64,000 nt of DNA from Desulfovibrio mangrovi (GCF_026230175.1 NZ_CP104208.1:1550001-1614000), one strand, 5' to 3'. Positions 1-8,698 are shown, counted from the stretch's first letter. Translations and numbers: made by a program. Notes: a model not told the origin generated them from the sequence alone.

Positions 1-1
1 C

Positions 2-592
2 AAAACGGCCATGCTCTTCGTGGGCGGCTCCCGTGCGCACCACTACAACGAGCTGTTCATGGAAATGGGCATGAAAACCATTTCCGCAGGCTACGAGTTC
101 GGTCACCGCGACGACTACGAAGGCCGTCAGGTCATTCCGGACATCAAGGTGGATGCCGACTCCCGTAACATCGAGGAGCTGGAAGTAACGCCGGATGAAC
201 ATCTCTACCGCCCGCGCAAGAGCTCCGATGAACTCGCCGCGCTGGAAGCGGCAGGATACAAATTCAAGCATTACGACGGCATGAATGCCGACATGGACAA
301 GGGCACCATCGTCATCGACGACCTCAACCAGTACGAAGCCGAAAAGCTGGTGGAAATCATGAAGCCGGATCTCTTCTGCGCCGGCATCAAGGAGAAATTC
401 TCCATCCAGAAACTCGGCATCCCCATGAAGCAGCTGCACAGCTACGATTCCGGCGGCCCCTATGCAGGGTTCAAGGGTGCGATCAACTTCTACAAGGAAA
501 TTGACCGCCTCGTGAACAGCAAGGTGTGGGGCTACATGAAGGCCCCGTGGCAGACGAATCCGGAACTCGCAGCGACCTTCGTCTGGGAATAA
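2..592 (+). CDS. nifD: Nitrogenase MoFe protein alpha chain, 3' end (partial)
   Basis: C-terminal ~196 residues of NifD; the reading frame is open from base 2, so the 5' part lies outside the window. NifD with NifK forms the MoFe dinitrogenase that reduces N2 at FeMo-co. The FeMo-co histidine region is visible (LHSYDSGGPYAGF, His codon 437-439), the counterpart of alpha-His442 in Azotobacter. Before it lies a stretch (EGRQVIPDIKVDADSRN and following) of the kind seen as an insertion in NifD of anaerobes such as clostridia and sulfate reducers. nifK follows after 78 bp. Identity is firm from the motif and from the neighbouring nifK. Confidence 0.95.
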   Translation, partial: KTAMLFVGGSRAHHYNELFMEMGMKTISAGYEFGHRDDYEGRQVIPDIKVDADSRNIEELEVTPDEHLYRPRKSSDELAALEAAGYKFKHYDGMNADMDKGTIVIDDLNQYEAEKLVEIMKPDLFCAGIKEKFSIQKLGIPMKQLHSYDSGGPYAGFKGAINFYKEIDRLVNSKVWGYMKAPWQTNPELAATFVWE

Positions 593-593
593 A

Positions 594-628
594 GGAGCGC
601 GGGAAAAGCCCGGCACCTGCCCCGCTCC
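594..628 (+). other. Imperfect intercistronic hairpin, nifD-nifK
   Basis: Just after the nifD stop, ggagcgcggg can pair with ccccgctcc across about 16 bases, with one bulge. No U-run follows, so it is more likely an mRNA processing or stability structure than a terminator. Weak evidence. Confidence 0.3.
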
Positions 629-670
629 CCCGACCGGCTTCAACTGATTGCAAGCGATAAGGAAGAGAAC

Positions 671-2044
671 ATGCTACTCAGACATACCCCCAAAGACGTC
701 GTTAAACGCAGCGCCCTGACGATCAACCCGGCCAAGACCTGCCAGCCCATCGGCGCGATGTACGCCGCGCTCGGCGTACACGGATGCCTCCCGCACAGCC
801 ACGGCTCGCAGGGGTGCTGCTCATACCACCGTTCCACTCTGACCAGGCACTACAAGGAACCCGTTCCCGCCGCCACCAGCTCCTTTACCGAAGGTGCCTC
901 CGTTTTCGGCGGGCAGGCCAACCTGCTGCAGGCCATAGACAACATCTTCACGGTGTATGAGCCGGACGTGATTGCCGTGCACACCACCTGCCTTTCCGAG
1001 ACCATCGGCGACGACCTGAAGCAGATCGCCGACAAGGCCATGAAGGAAGGCAAGATCCCCGAAGGCAAGACCGTCATCGGGGCCCCCACGCCGAGCTACG
1101 TGGGCTCCCACGTCACCGGTTTCTCCAACATGGTCAAGGCCATGGCGGAGCTGGCAGTGCCCTCCGGCAAGAAGAACGGCAAGGTCAACATCATTCCCGG
1201 CTGGGTGGAACCCGCCGACATGGTGGAAATCAAGCGCCTCGCAGCCATGATCGGCGTGGACATCACCATGTTCCCCGACACTTCCGGCATTCTGGATGCG
1301 CCCCTCACCGGTGAATACACCATGTTCCCCGAAGGCGGCGTGACCATTCCCGAACTCAAGGCTGCAGGCGATGCCGCGGGCACCCTGGCTCTTGGTGAAT
1401 GGTGTTCCGCAGATGCTGCCCGCTGGCTGGACGCTAAGTGCAAGGTACCCTGCACGGTGCTTGACATGCCCTTCGGCCTTGCCTCCACCGACCGCTTCAT
1501 CAACGTGCTGCGCACGGTGGGTGGCACCACCGTACCGGAATCCATCATGCACGAACGCGGCCAGCTCGTGGACATGATTTCCGACATGCACCAGTACTTC
1601 TACGGCAAACGCGTAGCCATCTGGGGTGATCCGGACCAGCTCATTTCCATGTGCGAGTTCCTCGTCTCCCTCGACATGCAGCCCGCATACGTGGTGACCG
1701 GCACCCCCGGTTCCCGTTTCGAGACCCGCATCAAGGAAATCTGCGCCGGCCAGCCGTATGAAGTGAAAGTGAAGGCCCGCGGCGACATGTTCGAGATGCA
1801 CCAGTGGATCAAGAACGAACCCGTGGATCTGCTCATCGGCAACACTTACGGCAAGTACATTGCCCGTGACGAAGACATTCCGTTCATGCGCTGGGGTTTC
1901 CCCATTCTTGACCGTCAGGGCCACCAGTACTTCCCGACAGTCGGTTACAAGGGCGGACTCAGGCTTCTGGAGAAGATGCTCAACCTCATTCTGGACCGCA
2001 AGGACCGCGATTCTCCCGAACAGAGCTTCGAGCTCGTCCTGTAG
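671..2044 (+). CDS. nifK: Nitrogenase MoFe protein beta chain
   Basis: 457 residues, shorter at the N terminus than the ~520-residue Azotobacter protein. NifK pairs with NifD and shares the P-cluster. The three P-cluster cysteine contexts are present: TCQPIGA (Cys24), HGSQGCCSY (Cys49/50) and HTTCLSETIGDD (Cys107). The late part holds the usual WGFPILDR and GYKGGLRLLEKMLN segments. The ATG is preceded by aaggaagagaac, a good ribosome binding site. It lies between nifD and a NifB-like gene; a tandem hairpin repeat block follows the stop. Confidence 0.97.
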   Translation: MLLRHTPKDVVKRSALTINPAKTCQPIGAMYAALGVHGCLPHSHGSQGCCSYHRSTLTRHYKEPVPAATSSFTEGASVFGGQANLLQAIDNIFTVYEPDVIAVHTTCLSETIGDDLKQIADKAMKEGKIPEGKTVIGAPTPSYVGSHVTGFSNMVKAMAELAVPSGKKNGKVNIIPGWVEPADMVEIKRLAAMIGVDITMFPDTSGILDAPLTGEYTMFPEGGVTIPELKAAGDAAGTLALGEWCSADAARWLDAKCKVPCTVLDMPFGLASTDRFINVLRTVGGTTVPESIMHERGQLVDMISDMHQYFYGKRVAIWGDPDQLISMCEFLVSLDMQPAYVVTGTPGSRFETRIKEICAGQPYEVKVKARGDMFEMHQWIKNEPVDLLIGNTYGKYIARDEDIPFMRWGFPILDRQGHQYFPTVGYKGGLRLLEKMLNLILDRKDRDSPEQSFELVL

Positions 2045-2056
2045 CACTCTATACCC

Positions 2057-2199
2057 TGCGGCGGAGGCTTCCCCCTCCGCCGCAGAATGAGTCACCAGGC
2101 GCGGAGGCTTCCCCCTCCGCCGCAGCAAGAATCACCGGATGCGGAGGCTTCTCCCTCCGCAGCAGCAATAATTACCGGACTCGGAGCTCCGCTCCGCCA
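2057..2199. repeat. 40-bp tandem repeat of GC-rich hairpins after nifK
   Basis: Units begin at 2061, 2101, 2141 and, degenerate, 2181, giving an exact 40-bp period. Each unit carries the palindrome gcggagg-N6-cctccgc; in the first unit it extends to an 11-bp perfect stem (2057-2084). The segment between stems (caagaatcaccggat type) is also conserved between units. The fourth unit (cggagctccgctccg) keeps only a short self-complementary core. The array lies in the nifK to nifB-like gap inside an apparently co-directional nif operon. It could stabilise the nifDK message or slow downstream transcription; no gene is encoded here. Confidence 0.85.
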
Positions 2200-2259
2200 G
2201 ACCACATTCCCGGGCAAGGGCAGCCGCGCCACAGCATACCGGCTCAAGAGGATACAGAC

Positions 2260-3417
2260 ATGACCGCATGCGCCGACTCCGCAAATACCACATCTCGCAT
2301 AGCCCTGCTGCCCGTCTCGCCACGCGCCAACACCTGCATCCGTTTCGCAGGCCCCACCCGCAAGGAAACGGCCATTGCCCCTGAACAGGCCGTAGAAGCC
2401 CTTGGCCGGATGCTCGCAGAAGGCGCACCGCTATCCGGCGTCGAAATCACCGGCCCCGGAGACCCGCTCGCCACTCCCGAGATCACCCTGCACGCACTGG
2501 GTCTGATCCGTAGCGCCTTCCCCGACACCCCTCTCTCACTGACGACCAACGGCATGGGCGCAGCCGCACTGGCAGGCCCCCTGTCCGAAGCCGGACTGAA
2601 GCAGGCCTGCCTGCTCGTGAACGCGGTTGATCCCGAAATCGCGGAGCACATCTACGCATGGATCCGCCCGGGAACCAGAACCCTGCCCCTGCCTGAAGCC
2701 GCACGCATGCTGGTGAAAGAACAGGCTGCCGCCGTTACCGCCCTCACCGCCGCAGGCATCAGGGTCAGCATCCGTACCACCATTTTTCCGGAAACCAACG
2801 ACAGCCACGTGAACGGCATCGCCGCCACCATGGCAGCTCTTGGTGCCGAAGATATGCTGCTCATTCCCTACACTCACGACGAAACGGACAGTCCGGCCAT
2901 GTCGTCACCCACAAATGAGCTCATGGATATCATCCGTTCGAACGCGTCGCGCCACCTCCCGGTTCTTCTCGGCACCGAGGATGGCACGAACAACGGCAGC
3001 GCCGTTTCCGCTCCGGCTGCAGGATTTGTTGCCCCGACCCTGCCGAAACCCGTTGCCGGAAAACCCAATGTGGCGTTGGTCAGCTCCAATGGCATGGACG
3101 TGGACATGCACCTCGGACAGGCAACAAACATCATGATCTATGGCCCGCGGGAAGACGGCCTGCCTTGCCTGCTCTGCGTCCGCAAAGCTCCTGCAACAGG
3201 AGGCGGCGATACCCGCTGGATACAGCTGGCGGAGCTGCTGGAAGACTGCTTTGTACTGCTCGCGGCAAGCGCAGGAGAGAAACCCAAGGATATTTTACGC
3301 CGCCACAATCTTCCCGTCCTGCTCACGGAAGGCGAGATCGGAGGAACCGTGAACGTGCTCTACGGCGGCGGCAAAAAGGGTAAGAAAGCGCAAGCAATGC
3401 CGGTAAGGCGGCCCTGA
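2260..3417 (+). CDS. NifB/NifX-like fusion lacking radical-SAM cysteines
   Basis: 385 residues, colinear with the NifB encoded at 7120-8394. The N-terminal part keeps the NifB frame: LPVSPRANTC matches LPVAPKCNIQC, GPGDP (65-69) is retained, as are TTNGMG and VDPEIAEHIYAW. The three CX3CX2C cysteines are replaced (Ala23, Ile27, Ala30), and the later NifB cysteine motif CKRC is missing too, so a SAM-cleaving [4Fe-4S] cluster and the other NifB cluster ligands cannot form as in NifB. Residues ~268-370 form a NifX/NafY-like cofactor-binding domain with MHLGQA (283-288). Inference: a non-catalytic NifB-derived carrier or scaffold for NifB-co or FeMo-co. Placed between nifK and the ferredoxin/nifEN genes. 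The family assignment is good; the role is unproven. Confidence 0.8.
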   Translation: MTACADSANTTSRIALLPVSPRANTCIRFAGPTRKETAIAPEQAVEALGRMLAEGAPLSGVEITGPGDPLATPEITLHALGLIRSAFPDTPLSLTTNGMGAAALAGPLSEAGLKQACLLVNAVDPEIAEHIYAWIRPGTRTLPLPEAARMLVKEQAAAVTALTAAGIRVSIRTTIFPETNDSHVNGIAATMAALGAEDMLLIPYTHDETDSPAMSSPTNELMDIIRSNASRHLPVLLGTEDGTNNGSAVSAPAAGFVAPTLPKPVAGKPNVALVSSNGMDVDMHLGQATNIMIYGPREDGLPCLLCVRKAPATGGGDTRWIQLAELLEDCFVLLAASAGEKPKDILRRHNLPVLLTEGEIGGTVNVLYGGGKKGKKAQAMPVRRP

Positions 3418-3454
3418 AACAACACAGAAAACAAGCAACACAAGGAGAGAGACA

Positions 3455-3757
3455 ATGGCAACTCCCGAAAGAATGATCATCTGCTGTCAGAGTTTCCGTG
3501 CCGCCGGAGACCCCAAGGGCATCTGCCACAAGCAGACGGAAGGGTTCCTGCAATACATTGAGGAAGAGGTTCTGGATCGCGGGCTGGACGCACTCGTGGT
3601 GGCCACCACCTGCCTGAAGCAGTGTGAATCCGGCCCGATCATGGTGATTCAGCCCGACAACTGGTGGTTCAAAGGAGTGGATTCCGAGGCCGCCATCGAT
3701 GCCATTCTGGATGCTTTGGAAGAGGGTGAACCCTGCGCTGAGTATCTGGCCGCCTGA
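3455..3757 (+). CDS. Thioredoxin-like [2Fe-2S] ferredoxin
   Basis: 100 residues. Cysteines Cys11, Cys24, Cys53 and Cys57 give the C-X12-C...C-X3-C pattern of thioredoxin-fold [2Fe-2S] ferredoxins (Clostridium pasteurianum type), followed by PIMVIQPDNWWF, a typical segment. Such ferredoxins recur in nif clusters and have been linked to nitrogenase electron transfer; the actual partner here is inferred. A strong aaggagagagac precedes the ATG. It lies between the NifB-like gene and the acetyltransferase. Confidence 0.9.
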   Translation: MATPERMIICCQSFRAAGDPKGICHKQTEGFLQYIEEEVLDRGLDALVVATTCLKQCESGPIMVIQPDNWWFKGVDSEAAIDAILDALEEGEPCAEYLAA

Positions 3758-3790
3758 TACGCAGTTGCAGAAAAGGCAATGCGCAAAGCC

Positions 3791-3862
3791 GGAACAGGGG
3801 CGCGGGGGAAACGCACCCCATAAGTCACCTCATGCAATGATACGAACCTGCGCCCCGCTTCC
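3791..3862 (+). other. Long imperfect hairpin in the ferredoxin-GNAT gap
   Basis: ggaacaggggcgc near 3791 can pair with gcgccccgcttcc ending at 3862, with two mismatches and a ~46-base loop. No U-run follows. It may separate expression of the abundant ferredoxin from later genes. Confidence 0.3.
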
Positions 3863-3886
3863 GAACAAGGCTCACAGGAGACAACC

Positions 3887-4345
3887 ATGGCAGACACCAT
3901 AACCATCCGCACCGCATGCAGTGAAGATCTGCACGCCCTTGCATCCCTGCTGGAGGAGCTCTTCTACATCGAGGAAGACTTCAACATAGACAGGGAGAGA
4001 CAGCTAACAGGGCTGAACCTGATGCTGCACAACACGCAAGGGCGCGTTCTGGTGGCCGTAGCCGACGGGACTGTCGTCGGCATGTGCACAGGCCAGTTGC
4101 TGATCTCCACGGCAGAAGGCGGACCTGCGGTGATGGTGGAAGATGTGGTTGTCCGGCGCGGTTGGCGCAACAAGGGGCTCGGTTCCCGGCTCATGGCGGC
4201 CATCGCCGCATGGGCACAGGAACACGGCGCAACACGCCTGCAGTTGCTCGCCGACCGCAACAACACTCCAGCCTTTGCATTCTACGCAAGGCTGGGCTGG
4301 AAGCAGACAAGACTCGTCTGCATGAGATCCATGCTGGAACAGTAA
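3887..4345 (+). CDS. GNAT-family N-acetyltransferase
   Basis: 152 residues with the full GNAT core: ITIRTACSEDLHALASLLEE at the start, the acetyl-CoA binding loop VVRRGWRNKGLGSRLM (R-x-x-G-x-G type) and the C-terminal NNTPAFAFYARLGW element typical of amino-acid or small-molecule acetyltransferases. aggaga precedes the ATG. The gene is embedded in the nif run, 19 bp before the chosen nifE start and in the same direction, so it is probably co-transcribed. The substrate cannot be read from the sequence; a role in nitrogenase control or in a nitrogen-linked metabolite is only inferred from position. Confidence 0.85.
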   Translation: MADTITIRTACSEDLHALASLLEELFYIEEDFNIDRERQLTGLNLMLHNTQGRVLVAVADGTVVGMCTGQLLISTAEGGPAVMVEDVVVRRGWRNKGLGSRLMAAIAAWAQEHGATRLQLLADRNNTPAFAFYARLGWKQTRLVCMRSMLEQ

Positions 4346-4364
4346 CGATACCATGGGGGAAGAC

Positions 4365-5759
4365 ATGAGTACTGCCATTCTGGACGAAAGAAAAAGCCAG
4401 ATACACAGAATCGGCGAAGGCGAAATAGACATCGCCTGCAACCGCGAATCACTTGCCGGCGCTGTCAGCCAGCGGGCCTGTGTATTCTGTGGCTCCCGCG
4501 TGGTGCTCTACCCCATAGCGGATGCACTGCACCTTGTGCACGGCCCGATCGGATGCGCCGTGTACACGTGGGATATCAGGGGCGCGCTGAGCAGCGGCCC
4601 CGAGTTGCACAGGCTGTCCTTCTCCACCGACCTGCAGGAGATGGACGTGATCTTCGGCGGCGAGCGCAAGCTCGAAGCCGCGCTGGATGAACTGATCGAC
4701 CGCCACAAGCCCAAGGCCGCGTTTGTCTATTCGACCTGCATTGTAGGGCTCATCGGTGATGACATTGAAGCCGTGTGCCGCAAGATGACCGCATTCAAAG
4801 GCATCCCCGTACTACCGGTCATGTCCGAAGGCTTCAAGGGCAACAAGCGGGAAGGCTACCTTGCCGCCTGCAATGCCATGTTCAAGCTCATCGGCACGGG
4901 CGACACAAGCGACATCGGCCCTGTTTCGATCAACATTCTGGGCGACTTCAACCTCGCCGGGGAAATCTGGATCATCCGCGAATATTTTGAACGCATGGGC
5001 GTGGAAGTGGTGGCCAACATCACTGGGGACGGTCGGGTTGACGACATCCGCCGCTGCCATGGCGCCTCCCTCAACCTCGTGCAATGCTCCGGAGCGACTC
5101 TGGCGCTCGCCAAGATGATGCAGGAGAAATACGGCACTCCCTTCCTGCGGGTTTCCTACCTCGGCATCGAGGACATGGCGGACTCGCTGTATCAGGTGGC
5201 CGACTTCTTCCAGGACAAGTCTCCCGGCATCATGGAGCGCACACAGGACCTCGTGCGTAGCGAGCTGGAAAGCCTCATGCCCGAACTTGCCCGCTACCGC
5301 AAAGATCTGGAAGACAAGCGCGTCGCCATGTACGTGGGCGGCTCCTTCAAGGCATTTTCCCTGCTCAAGGCCTTCCGGCACCTCGGCATGAAGGTGGTGA
5401 TGGTCGGTTCGCAAACCGGCACCAAGGAAGACTATGCGGAATTGGCCCAGATTGCCGACCCCGGAACCATCATCGTGGACGACGCAACCCCGCTGGAGCT
5501 TTCGCAGTTCATCAAGGAAAAGGACGTGGACCTGTTTGTGGGCGGTGTAAAGGAACGCCCCATTGCCTACAAGCTGGGAGTGGGATTCTGCGACCATAAC
5601 CACGAACGCAAGGAGGCGCTTGAAGGCTTTGTGGGCATGCTCAACTTTGCCCGCGAGGTGCATTCCTCCGTCATGAGTCCCGTCTGGAAATTCGTTCCAC
5701 GTCGTGCCCACCATGCATCCGCCGTAACGGACGCCCCCAAGGGAGACCACCATGACTAA
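4365..5759 (+). CDS. nifE: FeMo-cofactor scaffold protein NifE
   Basis: 464 residues from this start. NifE with NifN forms the scaffold on which NifB-co is matured to FeMo-co. Diagnostic segments: QRACVFCGSRVVLYPI (cysteines 39 and 42), HGPIGCAVYTWDIRG, YSTCIVGLIGDD and the ending FVGMLNFAREVH. An ATG also exists at 4353, but ggggga lies 4-5 bases before the ATG at 4365, which I prefer. The 3' end overlaps nifN by 8 bp, implying coupled translation. Confidence 0.95.
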   Translation: MSTAILDERKSQIHRIGEGEIDIACNRESLAGAVSQRACVFCGSRVVLYPIADALHLVHGPIGCAVYTWDIRGALSSGPELHRLSFSTDLQEMDVIFGGERKLEAALDELIDRHKPKAAFVYSTCIVGLIGDDIEAVCRKMTAFKGIPVLPVMSEGFKGNKREGYLAACNAMFKLIGTGDTSDIGPVSINILGDFNLAGEIWIIREYFERMGVEVVANITGDGRVDDIRRCHGASLNLVQCSGATLALAKMMQEKYGTPFLRVSYLGIEDMADSLYQVADFFQDKSPGIMERTQDLVRSELESLMPELARYRKDLEDKRVAMYVGGSFKAFSLLKAFRHLGMKVVMVGSQTGTKEDYAELAQIADPGTIIVDDATPLELSQFIKEKDVDLFVGGVKERPIAYKLGVGFCDHNHERKEALEGFVGMLNFAREVHSSVMSPVWKFVPRRAHHASAVTDAPKGDHHD

Positions 5760-7104
5760 GCCCAACTACATTTCCACCACCAATGCCTGCAAACTCTGCA
5801 CACCGCTTGGAGCCGCCATGGCCTTTCGCGGAGTGGAAGGCGCAATCCCCTTCCTGCACGGTTCGCAGGGCTGCGCAACATACATGCGCCGCTATGTCAT
5901 AAGCCACTTCCGAGAACCTGTGGATATCGCCTCATCCTCGCTTGGCGAGAAGCAGGCCGTCTACGGCGGCGGCCCCAACCTGAAGAAGGGCATGCTCAAC
6001 GTCATGAAGAAGTATGAGCCAAAGCTCATAGGCGTGGCCACCACCTGCCTTACGGAAACCATAGGCGATGACGTACCCAGAATTATCAAGGAATTCCATG
6101 ACGAGTTCGGCGATCTGCCGTTGCCGGAAATCGTGGAGGTTTCCACCCCCAGCTACAATGGAACCCATACAGACGGCTGGCACGGGGCCGTGCGCTCTCT
6201 GGTCGGGCAGCTCTGCACGCAGGAGAGGCCGAAAAATGACAGCATCAACATCCTGCCGAATATGGTCTCCTGCGAAGATATACGGCACCTGAAAGACATC
6301 TGCGAAGACTTCGGGGTGGCCGCCACCATCCTGCCGGACATCTCTGAAACGCTGGATGCGCCCACGCTTGAAGACTATGTGCGCATTCCTACCGGCGGCA
6401 CCACCCTCTCGGCCATTCGCAGCATGTCCGGGGCCAGCGCGACCATCGAGTTCGGTCGCTGCCTGCCGCAGGAAACCGGAGCCACCGTGCTGGAAAAACA
6501 GTTCGGCGTACCTGCCAAACGCATAGGCCTGCCCATAGGACTGCGCGAATCCGACCGGTTCTTCGGCATGCTTGAAGAAATCTCAGGAAAGACCATGCCC
6601 CTGCGCTACGGGCTGGAACGCGGACGCCTTGTGGACGCCTATGTGGACGGCCACAAATACGTGTTCGGCAAACGGGCCATCGTCTATGGCGAAGAAGATC
6701 TGGTCGCGGGCATCTGCGCGTTTCTGGCTGAGATAGGCGTCAATGTCGTGCTGGCTGGCACCGGCTCCCGGAACAAGGGGCTGGCAAAGGCCATCAGCGA
6801 AGTATCGTCCGGACTGACCAAGGAAATGCCCATTGTCCGTGAAGCCGTGGACTTTCACGACATCGCGGAAGAAGGCGCCACCCTCAACCCCGACCTGCTC
6901 ATCGGTCATTCCAAGGGCTACCAGTATGCCAACGCGTGGAAGATTCCGCTGATTCGCGTGGGCTTCCCCATCCATGACCGCTTCGGTGGCCAACGGATGC
7001 TGCATCTGGGTTACAAGGGCGCCCTGAATCTTTTTGATGGCATTGTTAACGCCATGATCGCGAAAAAACAGTCCGATAGCCAGATCGGTTACGGTTACCT
7101 GTAA
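5752..7104 (+). CDS. nifN: FeMo-cofactor scaffold protein NifN
   Basis: 450 residues, NifK-like. It contains TNACKLCTPLGAAMAFRGVE, HGSQGCATYMRRYV, TTCLTETIGDD and a C-terminal GYKGALNLFDGIVNAM segment. It is separate from nifK, which has the P-cluster set and sits next to nifD; position directly after nifE and the NACKLC start identify NifN. Partner of NifE in the NifEN complex. The start overlaps nifE; nifB follows after 15 bp. Confidence 0.94.
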   Translation: MTKPNYISTTNACKLCTPLGAAMAFRGVEGAIPFLHGSQGCATYMRRYVISHFREPVDIASSSLGEKQAVYGGGPNLKKGMLNVMKKYEPKLIGVATTCLTETIGDDVPRIIKEFHDEFGDLPLPEIVEVSTPSYNGTHTDGWHGAVRSLVGQLCTQERPKNDSINILPNMVSCEDIRHLKDICEDFGVAATILPDISETLDAPTLEDYVRIPTGGTTLSAIRSMSGASATIEFGRCLPQETGATVLEKQFGVPAKRIGLPIGLRESDRFFGMLEEISGKTMPLRYGLERGRLVDAYVDGHKYVFGKRAIVYGEEDLVAGICAFLAEIGVNVVLAGTGSRNKGLAKAISEVSSGLTKEMPIVREAVDFHDIAEEGATLNPDLLIGHSKGYQYANAWKIPLIRVGFPIHDRFGGQRMLHLGYKGALNLFDGIVNAMIAKKQSDSQIGYGYL

Positions 7105-7119
7105 TACGGGAGCAACACC

Positions 7120-8394
7120 ATGACTACCAAGGATACCAGCAAACACCCCTGCTTCAACAAGGAAACGGCCGGAAGCTGCGGCCGCGTGCATCTGCCCGTA
7201 GCTCCCAAGTGCAACATCCAGTGCAACTACTGCAACCGCAAGTACGACTGTGTGAACGAGTCCCGCCCCGGCGTGACCAGTGGCGTGCTGCAGCCGTATC
7301 AGGCTGCGGAATACATGGACAAGGTGCTGGAAAAGGAACCGCGCATCACTGTGGCAGGCATTGCCGGTCCCGGCGACCCCTTTGCCAATCCTGCCGAGGT
7401 GCTGGAGACCATGCGGCTCATCAACAAAAAGCACCCTCACCTGCTCTTCTGCCTTTCCAGCAACGGCATGGGAATCCTGCCGTATCTGGATGATATCGCC
7501 GAACTGGGCGTATCGCACGTGACCATCACCATGTCTGCGGTTGATCCGGCCATTGGCGCCAAGATCTACTCATGGGTCAAGGACGGCAATGTGGTCTATC
7601 GTGGCGAAAAGGGCGCAGCCATACTGCTCGACCGTCAGCTCGCCGCCATCAAGGGACTCAAGGACCGTGGCATCATCGTCAAGGTGAACTCCATTGTCAT
7701 CCCCGGCGTCAATGATGACCACATCGTGGAAGTCGCCAAGGTTGCGGCTTCGTGGGGTGCGGACATACAGAACATCATTCCACTGAAACCCACTGCGGAC
7801 ACGCCCTTTGCGGAAATTGCAGAACCCACCGGCGAACTCATTGTTCCGCTACGCAAGGAAGCAAAGTGTTTCATAGACCAGATGACTCACTGCAAGCGTT
7901 GCCGAGCCGATGCTGTCGGCCTTCTGGGTGACGACCAGTCCATCGCCCTGTGCGGAACGCTGCAGGCATGCTCCAAGCTCAAGCCCCTTGAGGCTTTAAA
8001 CGCCCGCCCGTACGTAGCCATCGCCACCCGTGAAGGGATGCTCATCAACCAGCACCTTGGAGAAGCCCGCAGCTTCCAGATATGGGGTCCGCGCGACAGC
8101 GGCGGCTATCGTCTTGTGGACACCCGCACCGCTCCGGCTGCAGGTTGCGGTCCCCAGCGCTGGACACAACTTGCCGCATTGTTCAAGGACTGCCGTGCGG
8201 TGCTGGCCGCCGCCATGGGCGAAACACCCCGTATGCTGCTGGAAGAACACGAGATCAAATGCCATGTGGTCAGCGGCTTCATTGAAGATGCCCTGAAGGC
8301 CGTGTACGAGTCCGGCGACATGCGCCAACTTGGCGGACGCCGCGGCGGCATTGCAGGAGCCTGCTGCACCGGCACGGGTTCCAAGTGCGGCTAG
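7120..8394 (+). CDS. nifB: NifB, radical-SAM NifB-co synthase with NifX domain
   Basis: 424 residues. The radical-SAM motif CNIQCNYC (Cys31, Cys35, Cys38) is intact, with Cys11, Cys20 and Cys44 nearby, GPGDP for SAM binding, and CKRCRADAVGLLG for auxiliary cluster ligation. NifB builds the 8Fe carbide core NifB-co from two [4Fe-4S] clusters and SAM. After ~residue 300 comes a NifX-like domain (NQHLGEARSFQIWG), and the protein ends in a short cysteine-bearing tail (GACCTGTGSKCG). Last gene of the + strand nif run; a strong terminator follows. Confidence 0.96.
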   Translation: MTTKDTSKHPCFNKETAGSCGRVHLPVAPKCNIQCNYCNRKYDCVNESRPGVTSGVLQPYQAAEYMDKVLEKEPRITVAGIAGPGDPFANPAEVLETMRLINKKHPHLLFCLSSNGMGILPYLDDIAELGVSHVTITMSAVDPAIGAKIYSWVKDGNVVYRGEKGAAILLDRQLAAIKGLKDRGIIVKVNSIVIPGVNDDHIVEVAKVAASWGADIQNIIPLKPTADTPFAEIAEPTGELIVPLRKEAKCFIDQMTHCKRCRADAVGLLGDDQSIALCGTLQACSKLKPLEALNARPYVAIATREGMLINQHLGEARSFQIWGPRDSGGYRLVDTRTAPAAGCGPQRWTQLAALFKDCRAVLAAAMGETPRMLLEEHEIKCHVVSGFIEDALKAVYESGDMRQLGGRRGGIAGACCTGTGSKCG

Positions 8395-8420
8395 CCAGAG
8401 GTTTACTGCTGCGAATAGTA

Positions 8421-8453
8421 ATAAAGGGGCAACGCAGTGCGTTGCCCCTTTAT
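8421..8453 (+). terminator. Rho-independent terminator after nifB
   Basis: Nearly perfect 16-bp inverted repeat (ataaaggggcaacgca and its complement) around a single central base, so in practice a short loop, ending in ccctttat. It closes the nif operon. The convergent gene nifA has its own hairpin at 8590-8616; between the two (8454-8589) I see nothing recognisable. Confidence 0.85.
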
Positions 8454-8582
8454 CGTTAAAGAAATTCTCATCATTTTGTTGCCCCCAACGGGCAGGGACT
8501 AAACGGTTGTTGCCGCTGCCCCCGCAACAGCGAGAGTTCTCTATTGTTTCTGGTTCGCGGCCTAGTGCGAGGGCTTAGCATC

Positions 8583-8616
8583 ATAAAAATAAGGGCAACG
8601 CATTGCATTGCCCTTA
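8583..8616 (-). terminator. Terminator after nifA (minus strand)
   Basis: taagggcaa pairs with ttgccctta (8590-8598 / 8608-8616), with two further pairs inside. On the minus strand the stem is followed by a T-rich run (tattttta). It resembles the nifB terminator stem in sequence (gggcaacgca core), possibly a duplicated element. Confidence 0.75.
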
Positions 8617-8698
8617 CATAGTATCAATACACACACCTAGCGGGCTTCCTCACCAAATGAAGTCCCCCTATTTCTCTCCCCGGTGCTCTGCGCTCACA

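Noticed and set aside
821-2128. Long minus-strand frame (435 codons) antisense to nifK
   Set aside because: The opposite strand encodes NifK with all its cysteine motifs; the antisense frame is a codon-bias shadow rich in His/Gly with no recognisable domain.
2057-2199. CRISPR array
   Set aside because: Units are contiguous 40-bp tandem copies with no unique spacers, and no cas genes are near.
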